A stretch of DNA of 64,000 bases from Agitococcus lubricus (GCF_003051055.1 NZ_QAON01000002.1:222869-286868), one strand, 5' to 3'. Positions 35,845-46,096 are shown, numbered from the stretch's first letter. The notes: generated by a model not told the origin, from the sequence alone. Numbers and translations are program-made.

Positions 35845-38121
35845 CTAATCGTATGTGTACGTCAACCCTAACCACATTCTATCACGCGGTGCGCCATTTT
35901 CTCGGCGCAACTCATTATCTTCGGTGAGACGAATTTGCCATACGCCAGATAACTCCAAATCTTGACGTTTGTGCAACGACCACTTTTTAGCCATCCGTAA
36001 GTCTAAACGGTCAAAATATAAGCCGCCGTCATGGTAATCATTATATAACTGATTATAGAAGACATAACTCACACTACTTTGTATACCCTCTTGGCTATCA
36101 TACCAAGCAGCCACATTGCCACTGTGTAATGGGACAAAATCATTGTTATCGTTATTAAAACTCATGTCGTCATAGGCATAATTGAGCATAAAACGCCAAT
36201 TGGCATGTGGTCGCCACTGTGTCGATAGCTCTACCCCCCGTTGCTCATGCTTTTTTAAGGGGGCAATAACGAAATCATCAATTTCTAAATTATGTTCACT
36301 GAGTTCTAAATGGTCATGAAATACCCGAATATCTGTTTGTAAATGCCATGCTGGAATTTCCCCGTAATAACCAATTTCACGCGAGACAATACGCTCTGAC
36401 GGTGCGCCATTGGTACAAACTAAGGTACCATCATCATAACTTTTACTAAATACGCAAGTTTCTTGGCCTTTAACAGGGGCTTGCCCTAAATACGGAAAAT
36501 AACCGTCGCGTGCGCTATATTGACGGTCTTCGGCTTGACCATAAAATTGCCAATACGCTTTAGACTCACGCAGGTCGGGTGTACGGTAGGCTTTAGATGT
36601 CACTAAACGTAAGGAGTGCGTGGGTAAAAAACGCCAGTTCAGCGCGACACGTGGCGACTGTAAATGCCCCGCATAATCATCATGCTCGTCCATCATACCA
36701 ACATTCAAGCGCCAGTCAGGTCTAAACTCCCATTCGCCATGAGCAAATACTCGCCACACGGTATTTTCGACTTTGCCATTAAAATAGTGTTGTGAGTCGG
36801 CACGCGAGTCTTGTAAACCTGCACCATACACCAGACGTAAACTGGGTGAAATACTCCAAGTGTCTTGTAATTCAAGCTCAATACGGGTTTCACGCTTATC
36901 AATATCTGCACCGTAAATCAGCTCTTGGTCGCTTGCCAAAAAGTCATCTTTAGTTGCTTGTAAACTCTGACACAATGGCTCAGGGACTGCGGGATGACCT
37001 AGCTTACACAACACGGTATAAGCTAAACCCATCAACTCATCATTTTCAGATGCGCCTAGCTCTCCGTCCATAAAGGCCTTGGTGAATATTCTGTCGATGA
37101 CAAACATCTGCCTTAATTCTGGCAAAAAGAACTCTGGCGGGGCAGCCACCCGAATATGCTGTTTAGAGTTAAACTCCGAGTAATTTGCTTGAAATTGTAA
37201 TTTATGGTTTTTGACATTGTGTTCTAAATCTAAATTGAGATAATTTTGGCTCGTTTCAATGTCGGGATCCTCTAGAAACTGCACTATCTCTGTTTCGGAG
37301 TCTTCACCCGCTAACATTTCGGAATGACCAAACGCGATTTTAGCCACACCATCATTTTCTGTTTCCATTACCAACTGACCATAAACTGACTTTTGTCGTT
37401 TATCGTCTGCATACGGATAGGGATTAAATACTTTGACAGCATTACCGTCTTTATCGAATATTTTCTCACCGTTCGCATCGCGCGCGGTTTCTTTTTTGAA
37501 GAAGGTACTATACCCATTATCGTTACGTTGATTGGCCGACAACTGCCAACTGAATTGGTTATTAACCCCCGCATAACTGACAAAGTTATCGTTAATACCG
37601 CCACTACCTTGTCGCGTATAGGCACGAACAGTCGGTAAATCCGCAGGGGCTCGGGTAATAATATTCACCACAGCCAAAAAGCTATTTGCACCGTAAGCAG
37701 CCGCATTAGGCCCCCTGACGACCTCAATACGGTCAATATCTTCCAACTCTAAAGGCAAACCAATCCAATCGACAAAGGCTAAACTGGGTTGAAAAACCGA
37801 ACGACCATCAATTAACACCTGCATACGGCGCGCCATATCGGCGGAAGTACCATGATAACTGACAAAGGCTTCCCACCCCTTTTCATAGCCCACCACCATG
37901 CCAGGCACTAAGCGCAGTAATTCGGGTAACTCTCGGACACCCGTTTGCTGAATCATTTGACGGTCAATAATGGTGACCGATGCAGGGGCATCTGCAAGCG
38001 CTTGTTTTAAGCGCGTTGCGGATAACACAACGGGCATGTCTTGGTCAGCAAATAAGAGGTCTTCTGCGCTTGCACTATCAAACGCAGAGAGTATGGCAAT
38101 CGCTAATACTAATTTTTTCAT
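35845..38121 (-). CDS. TonB-dependent outer-membrane receptor (second copy)
   Basis: The 758-residue receptor has a signal peptide (MKKLVLAIAILSAFDSASA) and a TonB-box-like PVVLSATRL. Its plug domain shows ASVTIIDRQMIQQTGVRELPELLRLVPGMVVGY, LIDGRSVF and the hallmark EVVRGPNAAAYGANSFLAVVNIITR. The remaining barrel contains a two-cysteine loop region (VLCKLGHPAVPEPLC) and ends in aromatic-rich LGLTYTYD. Ligand unknown. The ATG at 38121 is used because the signal peptide starts there; a GTG at 38160 would add an odd leader. It is upstream of the periplasmic protein and kinase genes and mirrors the first receptor locus. Confidence 0.88.
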   Translation of the reverse strand: MKKLVLAIAILSAFDSASAEDLLFADQDMPVVLSATRLKQALADAPASVTIIDRQMIQQTGVRELPELLRLVPGMVVGYEKGWEAFVSYHGTSADMARRMQVLIDGRSVFQPSLAFVDWIGLPLELEDIDRIEVVRGPNAAAYGANSFLAVVNIITRAPADLPTVRAYTRQGSGGINDNFVSYAGVNNQFSWQLSANQRNDNGYSTFFKKETARDANGEKIFDKDGNAVKVFNPYPYADDKRQKSVYGQLVMETENDGVAKIAFGHSEMLAGEDSETEIVQFLEDPDIETSQNYLNLDLEHNVKNHKLQFQANYSEFNSKQHIRVAAPPEFFLPELRQMFVIDRIFTKAFMDGELGASENDELMGLAYTVLCKLGHPAVPEPLCQSLQATKDDFLASDQELIYGADIDKRETRIELELQDTWSISPSLRLVYGAGLQDSRADSQHYFNGKVENTVWRVFAHGEWEFRPDWRLNVGMMDEHDDYAGHLQSPRVALNWRFLPTHSLRLVTSKAYRTPDLRESKAYWQFYGQAEDRQYSARDGYFPYLGQAPVKGQETCVFSKSYDDGTLVCTNGAPSERIVSREIGYYGEIPAWHLQTDIRVFHDHLELSEHNLEIDDFVIAPLKKHEQRGVELSTQWRPHANWRFMLNYAYDDMSFNNDNNDFVPLHSGNVAAWYDSQEGIQSSVSYVFYNQLYNDYHDGGLYFDRLDLRMAKKWSLHKRQDLELSGVWQIRLTEDNELRRENGAPRDRMWLGLTYTYD

Positions 38122-38158
38122 ATGTCTTAATAACCCCAGCCAGTTGTTATTCAGACAC

Positions 38159-38197
38159 ACACGGCTGTGACTTTGTCCTTATACAGATAAGCCGTGT
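38159..38197. terminator. Stem between der and the second receptor gene
   Basis: ACACGGCT at 38159-38166 and AGCCGTGT at 38190-38197 form a perfect eight-pair stem with a 23-base loop just after der. No T-tract follows on the minus strand, so termination is uncertain. Confidence 0.35.
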
Positions 38198-38202
38198 TTG
38201 TT

Positions 38203-38233
38203 ACGCTAACAACTAGCGTTTTTCTCTTTTTTT
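38203..38233 (+). terminator. Plus-strand terminator-like hairpin at the der stop codon
   Basis: ACGCTA-ACAAC-TAGCGT forms a six-pair stem directly followed by TTTTTCTCTTTTTTT on the plus strand. It overlaps the der stop codon. No plus-strand gene upstream would use it, so it would act on antisense transcription if real. Confidence 0.35.
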
Positions 38234-39607
38234 ATGTTCTGGCACAAATCGGCGTTTTTTCTCGAGTTGTGCAGGCTTGAGTTTGACCTCATCTTTATAT
38301 GGGTTGTCGCCTGTTTTGAATTCCAGTTGCACAGGTGTTCCTTGTAATTTCAATACTTTTATAAAGATATTTTCTAAATAACGTTTGTAGTCCTTGGGCA
38401 CCGACTCCGTTTGATTGCCGTGAATCACAATCACAGGTGGATTTTGTCCGCCCATGTGGGCATAACGCAGTTTAATACGTCGGCCATTAACAAGTGGTGG
38501 CTGATGCCCTTCAACCGCATCCTGTAAAATCTGCGTCAGACGGTTAGTCGGTACCTTTAACATAGCAGAATCATAGGCACGTTGCACAGAGGGATAGAGA
38601 TCTCCGACGCCCGTACCATGCAAAGCCGAAATCAAATGAATTTTGACAAAAGGAATAAAATCCAATCGTCTATCTATCGCACCTTTGACTTGATTGCGGT
38701 CATACTCTGTCATGTTGTCCCATTTATTGATGGCTAACACGACGGCACGGCCACTGTCTAAAGCGAATCCTAGCATGTGCAAATCCTGCTCAACAATCCC
38801 TTCTCGCGCATCAAAAACAATAATGACGACATGCGCGTCTTTAATTGCTTGCAAGGTTTTGATGACGGAGAATTTTTCGACGGTTTCTTGTACACGGCCA
38901 CGACGACGCACGCCTGCGGTATCAATTAAGGTATACTTTTTGCCGTTACGCTCATAGGGAATATAAATACTGTCGCGTGTTGTGCCAGGCATATCATAGA
39001 CAATCACACGGTCTTCACCGAGCATCCGATTGACTAAAGTCGATTTACCCACATTAGGACGCCCAACCACGGCGATTTTAATGCCTGTTTCTGCTTCAGA
39101 CAATTCAGGCGCATCGTCAGGGAAAGGTGCTAAAACATCACTAATAAGTTGGAACACACCGCGACCATGACTGGCCGCCGTTTGAAAAATTTGGCTAAAG
39201 CCTAGACGATGAAACTCGGCAACTGCGGCATCTTCATGTAGCCCATCGATTTTGTTAACCACTAAATAAGAGGTTTTGTTTAGACGGCGAATATGGTCAG
39301 CAATCATTTCATCTGAGCCTAATAAACCCGCACGCGCATCGACGACAAATAAAACGATATCTGCTTCTTGAATCGCTGTTTTTGCCTGCTCGGCCATATA
39401 AGCATCAATGCCTTCGTCACTTTCGCCTAACCCACCCGTATCAATCACAATAAATGATTTGTTATCAAATTTGCCATCACCGTATTGGCGGTCACGGGTC
39501 AAACCAGGCAAATTGGCAACCAAGGCATTGCGGGTTTTGGTTAATTGATTAAATAGGGTGGATTTACCCACGTTGGGGCGGCCAATTAGGGCAATGACAG
39601 GCTTCAT
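38213..39607 (-). CDS. der: Ribosome biogenesis GTPase Der (EngA)
   Basis: Der is an essential double GTPase needed for 50S ribosome maturation. The 464-residue chain has two G domains, each with a P-loop GRPNVGKST (near residues 8-16 and 182-190), DTGG/DTAG switch motifs and NKID/NKWD specificity motifs. A C-terminal KH-like domain and a basic tail ([15 protein letters not shown]) follow. It is the last gene of the hisS-yfgM-bamB-der set, 330 bases after bamB, so a separate promoter is possible. Confidence 0.98.
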   Translation of the reverse strand: MKPVIALIGRPNVGKSTLFNQLTKTRNALVANLPGLTRDRQYGDGKFDNKSFIVIDTGGLGESDEGIDAYMAEQAKTAIQEADIVLFVVDARAGLLGSDEMIADHIRRLNKTSYLVVNKIDGLHEDAAVAEFHRLGFSQIFQTAASHGRGVFQLISDVLAPFPDDAPELSEAETGIKIAVVGRPNVGKSTLVNRMLGEDRVIVYDMPGTTRDSIYIPYERNGKKYTLIDTAGVRRRGRVQETVEKFSVIKTLQAIKDAHVVIIVFDAREGIVEQDLHMLGFALDSGRAVVLAINKWDNMTEYDRNQVKGAIDRRLDFIPFVKIHLISALHGTGVGDLYPSVQRAYDSAMLKVPTNRLTQILQDAVEGHQPPLVNGRRIKLRYAHMGGQNPPVIVIHGNQTESVPKDYKRYLENIFIKVLKLQGTPVQLEFKTGDNPYKDEVKLKPAQLEKKRRFVPEHKKREKR

Positions 39608-39937
39608 GACGAGAATCTCTAAAACAGCAATCGGTGTGTTTTACCATCGCTACGATGACAAACCCACAGGCAGGCGGTCGTCAGGCCAAAGGCCTGCCGA
39701 TTAAAGCGGCGTATTGTAGGCTGCTAAGGGCAAAAGGTACAGATTTTGTCGACAGTTGAGCAGAATAATTGTCGACACATACAAAGGGTATTAGGGGCTA
39801 TGGAGGGAACAGAACGGTTGGATGATTTGAGACAAACGAAAGTTTTAGTACAGCGTTACTGACAGAGATGCGCTGACTTGGCTTGCGTTTGGGATAAAAC
39901 GAAAGCCAACTCCCAGTGTAACCCTTTGATTGTTGCA
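39608..39937. other. Gap between der and bamB with hairpin and paired palindromes
   Basis: This 330-base stretch contains a perfect hairpin CAGGCC-AAA-GGCCTG at 39682-39696 and an alternative pairing of GGCAGGC at 39669-39675 with 39692-39698. It also holds two copies of TTGTCGACA (39746-39754 and 39769-39777), each with the palindromic core TGTCGACA and 23 bases apart. They could be bamB transcript-end and der promoter signals. No protein-coding frame is supported. Confidence 0.45.
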
Positions 39938-41080
39938 TTAAGGCTGAAACTGCCATGCGCTAATCTGCCCTTCTGCACCGTAGGCAAGGACTTGTTTATC
40001 ATGCACCGAGAGATTCACCACTGCCCCACTAATGGCTTGTCGCCCTAATAATTTACCCTCTTTTTGAGTCATCACATGCAAATAGCCATCTTGGTCACCT
40101 ACAATCAGATAATCCCCCACGGTGACAGGATTGGATAATCCACGCCATGCAAACAAGGTTTGCTTCCACACAACCTCACCGCTATTTTTGCTCAGTGCCC
40201 ATACCGTACTGTCTGCATCGACAACAAAAATATAGTCTGTACCGATTGCCGTTGTCTGATAACTCGACATGGGGGCTTGCCAACGCATTTTGGCTTTGTC
40301 ACCATCAAGGCTTAAAGCCGCTAATTGTCCCTGATAACCTACCACATATAATTGTCCCTCTTCATAGCGCATATCTGCATCTATATCCGCAATACGCGCT
40401 AACTCTGAGCGGCCATTATTGACACTTACACGGCTTTCCCATTGGGGAATACCTGTTTTCGCCTCTAAAGAAACGACCTTTGCGGAGGATGTGGCAATCA
40501 GTACTTGCTGGTCTACCACTAAAGGGGAGGCATACCCACGTAAACTCAAGCTGGGGACAGGCACATCATACACCCAGCGTTGTTCACCCGTTTGCAAATC
40601 AAGGCCATAAACCTTGCCATCGTTACTCTGCACAATCAGGGTATCTGCCGTTAAGGCCGCAGGCGCTAATACGGGGGCGAGTAGTTTCTTTTGCCAACGT
40701 AGCTGACCGTCTGTGGCAGATAACACACGCAGTTCGCCTTTGCTTGTGGCCATCACCAAGATGCCATAACCCGCACTGAGGCCACCCGTTAAGGGGAGCT
40801 TAGTCTTTTGTTGCCATTGTATTTTGCCTTGGTCATCTAGCGCAGCAATCACGCCATCTCGACTGGCGACAAATAAGGTTTGATTTTGACGAGCCATTCG
40901 TAAGTTGATGGCATCTTTTGCCACCCCGTCACCGACTGTTTGCTTCCATACACGCTTTAAGAATACTTGCTCTTTTTTGGTCGGCAAGGGGGGTAAAGGT
41001 GACGGTTTATGCTCATTGGGGTTGGAGCTACAAGCCGCTACTACACACAGGGTTAGCACTAAAGATAAATGTCGCTTCAA
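39938..41080 (-). CDS. bamB: Outer membrane assembly lipoprotein BamB
   Basis: BamB is a periplasm-facing lipoprotein of the BAM complex that inserts outer-membrane beta-barrels. The chain has a lipobox (VVAAC) and eight PQQ-type beta-propeller repeats with typical blocks such as GKIQWQQKTKLPLTGGLSAGYGILV, ATDGQLRWQ, LQTGEQRWVYDV and NSGEVVWKQ. The TTG at 41080 is chosen because GAGG lies shortly upstream and it gives a compact lipoprotein signal (KRHLSLVLTLCVVAAC). An ATG at 41104 is the alternative and lacks a binding site. It follows yfgM with a short gap. Confidence 0.95.
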   Translation of the reverse strand: MKRHLSLVLTLCVVAACSSNPNEHKPSPLPPLPTKKEQVFLKRVWKQTVGDGVAKDAINLRMARQNQTLFVASRDGVIAALDDQGKIQWQQKTKLPLTGGLSAGYGILVMATSKGELRVLSATDGQLRWQKKLLAPVLAPAALTADTLIVQSNDGKVYGLDLQTGEQRWVYDVPVPSLSLRGYASPLVVDQQVLIATSSAKVVSLEAKTGIPQWESRVSVNNGRSELARIADIDADMRYEEGQLYVVGYQGQLAALSLDGDKAKMRWQAPMSSYQTTAIGTDYIFVVDADSTVWALSKNSGEVVWKQTLFAWRGLSNPVTVGDYLIVGDQDGYLHVMTQKEGKLLGRQAISGAVVNLSVHDKQVLAYGAEGQISAWQFQP

Positions 41081-41142
41081 AATAACCTCATACAGACATG
41101 GCATTGCCAATCAAGAGACTCACAATATTAGGACAATACGCG

Positions 41143-41835
41143 TTAAGGATTGATATTGAGTAATGACTCTGTCTTCAATTCAGGCACATCTAACCCTAAA
41201 TCGGCCATTTTGACTTCTAAAATGGGGCGTGGTTCATTGCGTGCTTTAAGTGCATCATAAGCAGCTTGATAGGCTTTGATTGCCCCTGCGGTATCACCGT
41301 TTAACTTCAAAATATCACCACGCAACTCTTCACGACTCGGTAAAAAAGCCACACTCGTCTCTTTACTCAAAACGTCTAACGCGGCTTTATTGTCGCCCTT
41401 TTCTAATAGGACTTGCGCTAACCGAAAACTAGCAATGCTTTTCAAACCATCGTCAGTACTTTGGGTTAACACATTACGTAGTTGTTTTTCGGCTTCTTTC
41501 AGGTCTTTATTTTCTATCGCACGTTTAGCAAGCAATAGGCTAGCATTATTGGCATATACCGTTGAGCCAAACTCTTGTGACAGTTTTTGGGCATCTCGTT
41601 GTAGTTGCGTATTGGCCGCTTTGTCTTCTGGGTTGGTATTGAGTTTTTGATACGCCTCATAACTGGATTCATATAAAGTTGAAGCCTGTAGTGAGGTTTG
41701 TACTTTATCATTTTGCCAATAACGCCAGCCTACAAATACCGCCAATGCCATACTTGCGCCCACTAAAATGGGCGTTCCATAGTCTTGCCAAAAGCGTTTC
41801 AAGTTTTCTAGTTGTTCATCGTCATGCGTACTCAC
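41143..41835 (-). CDS. yfgM: YfgM-like tetratricopeptide membrane protein
   Basis: YfgM is an inner-membrane protein that associates with SecYEG and periplasmic chaperones. The 230-residue chain has an N-terminal cytosolic part (DDEQLENLKRFWQDYG), one membrane span (ILVGASMALAVFVGWRYW) and a periplasmic TPR-like region with helix pairs (AEKQLRNVL, KSIASFRLAQVLLEKGDNKAALDVL). The GTG at 41835 is chosen because AGGAG lies seven bases upstream; another GTG at 41856 precedes it. Its position between hisS and bamB is the conserved one. Confidence 0.93.
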   Translation of the reverse strand: MSTHDDEQLENLKRFWQDYGTPILVGASMALAVFVGWRYWQNDKVQTSLQASTLYESSYEAYQKLNTNPEDKAANTQLQRDAQKLSQEFGSTVYANNASLLLAKRAIENKDLKEAEKQLRNVLTQSTDDGLKSIASFRLAQVLLEKGDNKAALDVLSKETSVAFLPSREELRGDILKLNGDTAGAIKAYQAAYDALKARNEPRPILEVKMADLGLDVPELKTESLLNINP

Positions 41836-41964
41836 GCTTATGCTCCTAATAATCACTGCCGCGCGGCTGTTGTCTTTAAGCCTTATCTCAGTGATAAAAC
41901 CATGCTTATATCGCTAATCACGGGCTTTGTCTGTAGACGCATGCCGTGATTGTTATGAATCTCA

Positions 41965-43266
41965 TTACCACGATAACGTCGCTATCTGCTGACTTAAATA
42001 CGTGGTCAATTCGGTTTGTGCTATTTGCTGCTGCTCACCTGTTTGCAACCATTTGACGGTCACTGTTTGGTTGAGCACTTCTTGCTCACCCACTAATAAT
42101 GCAAGTTTTGCCCCTGTTTTATCTGCCCGTTTTAATTGATTTTTTAATTGTCCACCACCACAGTGACTGACAATGCGTAAATTGGGCAACTGATTGCGTA
42201 AGGTTTCGGCTACCAACAAGGCATGCTGTATGGTGCTGGACTCGGACACTAAATAAATATCCGCTTCAGTGCTGTTTGTATTTTGTTGCAAGGTGTCTAA
42301 TAACAGTACCAAACGCTCTAAACCCATCGCAAAACCCACGGCAGGCGTTGCTTGCCCGCCTAATTGTGTGACTAAACCGTCATAGCGCCCACCCGCACAC
42401 ACAGTGCCCTGCGCGCCCAATGCCGTTGTCACCCATTCAAAGACCGTTTTATTATAATAATCTAAACCACGCACTAAACGCGGGTTGACTCGATAGTGAA
42501 TGCCCGCAACATCTAATATGGCACGTAACTGAGCAAAGTGTTGTGTGGACTCCGCATCTAAATAATCAGATAAGGTGGGAGCATTGGCCAATAATGCCTG
42601 TGTTTTGGCATCTTTACTATCTAAAATGCGTAGTGGATTGCTGCTTAAACGGCGCTTGGAGTCTTCGTCTAAGTGTTCAAGATGTGTACTCAAATAAGCG
42701 ACCAATGCCTCTTTATAGGTTTGACGCGCCTGTACTTCGCCTAAGGTATTAATTTCTAAATGTACTACCTCGGTTAGACCCAATTCGCGCCACAAACGGG
42801 CAGTCAACAAAATCAACTCCGCATCAATATCGGCACTGGCCATACCAAAGGTTTCCACGCCAAATTGATGAAATTGTCGGTAACGTCCTTTTTGTGGCCG
42901 TTCATAACGAAACATCGGCCCTGTGTACCACAAACGCTGTGTTTGGTTGTAGGTCAAACCATGCTCCAAACAAGCACGCACACACCCTGCTGTGCCTTCT
43001 GGGCGTAAGGTAATAGAGTCACCGCCACGGTCAGTAAAGGTATACATTTCTTTTTCGACAATATCGGTGATTTCGCCAATCGCTCGTTTGAATAATGGCG
43101 TATTTTCAACAATAGGTAGACGAATTTCTTTATAACCATATTGGTGCATGGTATGGCGCAATATTTGCTCAACTGCTTGCCAACGCTGGCTAGTGACGGG
43201 ATTGTCTTTGGTGGGAATGGGCAAAATATCGTTCATTCCGCGAATCGCGGTGATTTTGGCAGCCAT
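41965..43266 (-). CDS. hisS: Histidyl-tRNA synthetase
   Basis: HisS charges tRNA-His. The 433-residue class II synthetase has motif 2 ([17 protein letters not shown] and [18 protein letters not shown]), the histidine-specific motifs [15 protein letters not shown] and [10 protein letters not shown], motif 3 GFAMGLERL and an anticodon-binding domain at the C-terminus. Length and start fit homologues. It begins the hisS-yfgM-bamB-der group; its usual upstream partner ispG is about 3.7 kb away because phoD and a sulfurtransferase gene intervene. Confidence 0.98.
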   Translation of the reverse strand: MAAKITAIRGMNDILPIPTKDNPVTSQRWQAVEQILRHTMHQYGYKEIRLPIVENTPLFKRAIGEITDIVEKEMYTFTDRGGDSITLRPEGTAGCVRACLEHGLTYNQTQRLWYTGPMFRYERPQKGRYRQFHQFGVETFGMASADIDAELILLTARLWRELGLTEVVHLEINTLGEVQARQTYKEALVAYLSTHLEHLDEDSKRRLSSNPLRILDSKDAKTQALLANAPTLSDYLDAESTQHFAQLRAILDVAGIHYRVNPRLVRGLDYYNKTVFEWVTTALGAQGTVCAGGRYDGLVTQLGGQATPAVGFAMGLERLVLLLDTLQQNTNSTEADIYLVSESSTIQHALLVAETLRNQLPNLRIVSHCGGGQLKNQLKRADKTGAKLALLVGEQEVLNQTVTVKWLQTGEQQQIAQTELTTYLSQQIATLSW

Positions 43267-43417
43267 GATGCATCTCTATTAACAGCAAGAAAAACGGCTG
43301 GCATTGTAAACAATGCAGCAACACGAAGAAACAGTCTTTTGAGACTTCACGTGATACTGGCGTCTGTGAATAGCACGATTATAGTTTTTATTGATGACAA
43401 ATAATGCCTCGCGTTTA

Positions 43418-43450
43418 GAAAAAACAGGGTTGTGGCCATCCCACAACCCC
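43418..43450 (-). terminator. Rho-independent terminator of phoD-like gene
   Basis: On the minus strand GGGTTGTGG and CCACAACCC form a nine-pair stem around a five-base loop, followed by TGTTTTTTC. It starts within ten bases of the phosphatase stop. Confidence 0.88.
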
Positions 43451-43458
43451 ATCTGTCC

Positions 43459-45861
43459 TTAACTGAGAGTTAATAAGGTCGAGTTTTTGTTGATGGTGAT
43501 GGTTTTGGTTTTCGTGGCATCAATCACCTCGCTTGCTGTCGGATTAGCCGCCAGCGGCTTAATATGATGGTAGGTAGCCACTACCTGATTGGGAGATACG
43601 TTGACGGTAATAAAGCCTTGAGTTTTAGTTTCCACATACTTTAACCAAGGATTTTGTACGGGCGGAAAGTCAAACGATGGTTTTGTTGGCGTACTGGTAT
43701 ACGGATTAGGAATGGTTTGTCCTAAAGATAACGCAAGACCTTGAATGGTTTTGCCCATCTCGCCCGCTAAGGTTTCATTTAGGGTGTTAATGGGGTTATA
43801 TCCGATGGCATTGTTTGTACCACTTGTATTAATGGCCGTCAGATATTGCTCAAACACAGCACGATATACCGCTGCTTTACCTGCTTCTGTACTGAGCGCT
43901 TCGGCAGGAGTCGCCGCTAATACCGCGCTTTTGACATTCTGATAAATCAGCATATTAGGACAGGTGTAGACCAAAGGACGCAAGGCGACAAACGGATTAT
44001 CACCCGACTCCAACAGATTGAGGTAAGTGCTTGGGTTTGCCGTACGACCTTGTAAGGTAGCATCAACCTCTTGTTGAAAATCGCCGACAACACTGGCCAA
44101 ATAACTCCAGAAACTCGACGAACTGATACCCGCAGTCACTAAATCAACCATTGCGGCATTGCCTGCACTGTAACTAGCATAGTTTGCCGCCACTTCGCCT
44201 GCAAAAAATGCATGGATATCGCCTGTCACCGCCACCACATTTTTGATGTTATTGGTGGTCAAAAAGCTCATTAAATTACTACGTTCTGCACTATAACCAT
44301 CCCATTGGTCAGCATTAATGATGTAACTGTTAATCATCGCGGCTAAAGCAGGGTTACTCTCTCCTGCGGCAACAACCCCTGCTAAGGCTTTTAAGTTGAG
44401 TGCCATGCGTAACAATGACACTTCATTGCCCCAAAACTTCCATGTTGCGGTACTGGTGGCCATTTTGTTTTTCCACCAGTTTCGTTGGGTCTCTCCCAAA
44501 ATGGATACTAAGGGCAAGCCAACTTCATTAAAAGTGGCAAACTCTTGTGCCGTTAAGGTGCTGCCTGTGGGGTCAAGACTCAGCTTGGCATCTATCGATT
44601 GTAACAGTGTCTTAGTTGCCCCTTCTGGGACAACCGTAATCGCTTTTTTAATGGCAGCCAACATCTTGCCACCTTGTAACTGTGCAAAACTCGGCTCTGG
44701 CACAAAATAGCGAGTGCCAATACTGCCTAACTGGTCAGCTAAGGGCGTTAAGGGATTATCCAATGCTTCTGGAATAACATGGTCTGCACGATACAAACGT
44801 TCATCGGTCATGACTAAATGCGCGAGTTTACCAAATTGCAAATCACGATAAATTTTGACCGTCTCAAAATTAGTAGCCACGGTTTCATCTAAGGTGGGGA
44901 TATCGGCGGGCATAAACTCAAACCATGCCCGATTCGCCGCGCGACGACGATTCGTATCAGAGGTCGTATCTGAGCCTGTGATTTGCGCAGGCGATAAAGG
45001 CAATCCGCCTTCAATTTTTACTGAGCCATTCGTGTAAGTTTCGTTATTCTGCCAGCAATCATCTGAAAACTCATGGTCATCCCAGACCGCGACCAAGGCA
45101 AATCTGGCATGTAAAGCTTGTAAACGACTATCGGTACGGTATTTTTTATATAAATAGCGATAGTCTTCTAGGGTAGTCGCCACTTTTGCGGTGGTACTAT
45201 TGGGTTTGTTGGTTTGACTAGGTATCACAATCGCATCATGCGCCGCTTCAACTGTTTCAGACTGATAACTGTCGCCTGCTGCCTCATAAATATAGTCACC
45301 CAAATGGACAACAAAATCCAAATCTTGCTGTACTAAAGCACTCAAACCTAGCCAATGGTTAACACTCCAATCCTGACAGGCCATAAAGGCAAATTTCAAG
45401 CTACTGGGGTCAGCATCTAACGCAGGCGCGGTTTTGAAACGCCCTACCCGACTGATGCCTGTACCCGAACGAAAACGATAATAATATTCTGTGGCAGGAC
45501 TTAAGCCCGTCAACTTATGGCGAATCGAGTTGTCGTAAATTGCTTTTGCACTTAAACGAATCGCGGGGGTGAGTAAGGTCGCAAAGCTATTATTGGCTGC
45601 TAACTCAAGACTGACCTCAATATCGGGGCGACCACTGGCCGTTTGTGCAATGGGGTCATCATTGGGGGCAACAACGCGTGTCCATAAAATAATTGAATTC
45701 GGTTTAGGGTCTGCTGCCATCACACCTTGAGGAAAACTGTACAGTTTGGACGGTGTGGTTTTGCTGTCACTGTCATTATTGCTATTACAAGCGGATAAAC
45801 CAAATACCGCCACAGAGCTGGTCAAAAAACCTGCCTGCTTTAATAACTGACGACGATTCAT
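43459..45861 (-). CDS. PhoD-like alkaline phosphatase, secreted
   Basis: The 800-residue protein starts with a twin-arginine-like signal (NRRQLLKQAGF) that also has a lipobox (LSAC near 25). An N-terminal Fn3-like domain (SPATEYYYRFRSGTGISRVGRFKTAP) and the PhoD metallophosphatase core follow: FAFMACQDW, VVHLGDYIYEAAGD, WDDHEFSDDCW, and the later VTGDIHAFFAG metal-binding block. It likely hydrolyses phosphodiesters or phosphomonoesters in the periplasm or on the surface. The family is usually regulated by phosphate; (A/T)TGAC repeats occur upstream. It has its own terminator and interrupts an otherwise conserved housekeeping cluster. Confidence 0.9.
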   Translation of the reverse strand: MNRRQLLKQAGFLTSSVAVFGLSACNSNNDSDSKTTPSKLYSFPQGVMAADPKPNSIILWTRVVAPNDDPIAQTASGRPDIEVSLELAANNSFATLLTPAIRLSAKAIYDNSIRHKLTGLSPATEYYYRFRSGTGISRVGRFKTAPALDADPSSLKFAFMACQDWSVNHWLGLSALVQQDLDFVVHLGDYIYEAAGDSYQSETVEAAHDAIVIPSQTNKPNSTTAKVATTLEDYRYLYKKYRTDSRLQALHARFALVAVWDDHEFSDDCWQNNETYTNGSVKIEGGLPLSPAQITGSDTTSDTNRRRAANRAWFEFMPADIPTLDETVATNFETVKIYRDLQFGKLAHLVMTDERLYRADHVIPEALDNPLTPLADQLGSIGTRYFVPEPSFAQLQGGKMLAAIKKAITVVPEGATKTLLQSIDAKLSLDPTGSTLTAQEFATFNEVGLPLVSILGETQRNWWKNKMATSTATWKFWGNEVSLLRMALNLKALAGVVAAGESNPALAAMINSYIINADQWDGYSAERSNLMSFLTTNNIKNVVAVTGDIHAFFAGEVAANYASYSAGNAAMVDLVTAGISSSSFWSYLASVVGDFQQEVDATLQGRTANPSTYLNLLESGDNPFVALRPLVYTCPNMLIYQNVKSAVLAATPAEALSTEAGKAAVYRAVFEQYLTAINTSGTNNAIGYNPINTLNETLAGEMGKTIQGLALSLGQTIPNPYTSTPTKPSFDFPPVQNPWLKYVETKTQGFITVNVSPNQVVATYHHIKPLAANPTASEVIDATKTKTITINKNSTLLTLS

Positions 45862-45982
45862 GTCATTTTCCCCTCAGGTAATGGTTAATGTCTTCTCTGA
45901 CGCATCATGGCTGGTCATGGTAAAGACTTGTTTGTTTTGGTGTTTGTAAAGACTAGTCTATTATTAAGTTGTTGCTTGATTG

Positions 45983-46011
45983 TTGACGAAAAAAATGACA
46001 AAAAGATTGAC
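45983..46011. promoter_or_regulatory. Tandem (A/T)TGAC repeats upstream of phoD-like gene
   Basis: TTGAC at 45983-45987, ATGAC at 45995-45999 and TTGAC at 46007-46011 are spaced by exactly 12 bases, about 120-150 bases upstream of the phosphatase start. On the gene's own strand these read GTCA-type half-sites, similar to PHO-box repeats, though PhoB boxes use an 11-base period. The region lies between the divergent phosphatase and sulfurtransferase genes. Confidence 0.4.
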
Positions 46012-46090
46012 GTTTGATGTCAGCATGACTGTTTTTGTTTTGTGTGATGGCAGAATTTTCAATAGCGCGTGCGTTGGGGTATGAGGCATC

Positions 46091-46096
46091 TATAAT
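46091..46096 (+). promoter_or_regulatory. Candidate -10 element of the sulfurtransferase gene
   Basis: A perfect TATAAT lies 45 bases before the ATG at 46142. A good -35 at the proper distance is not visible. Confidence 0.35.
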
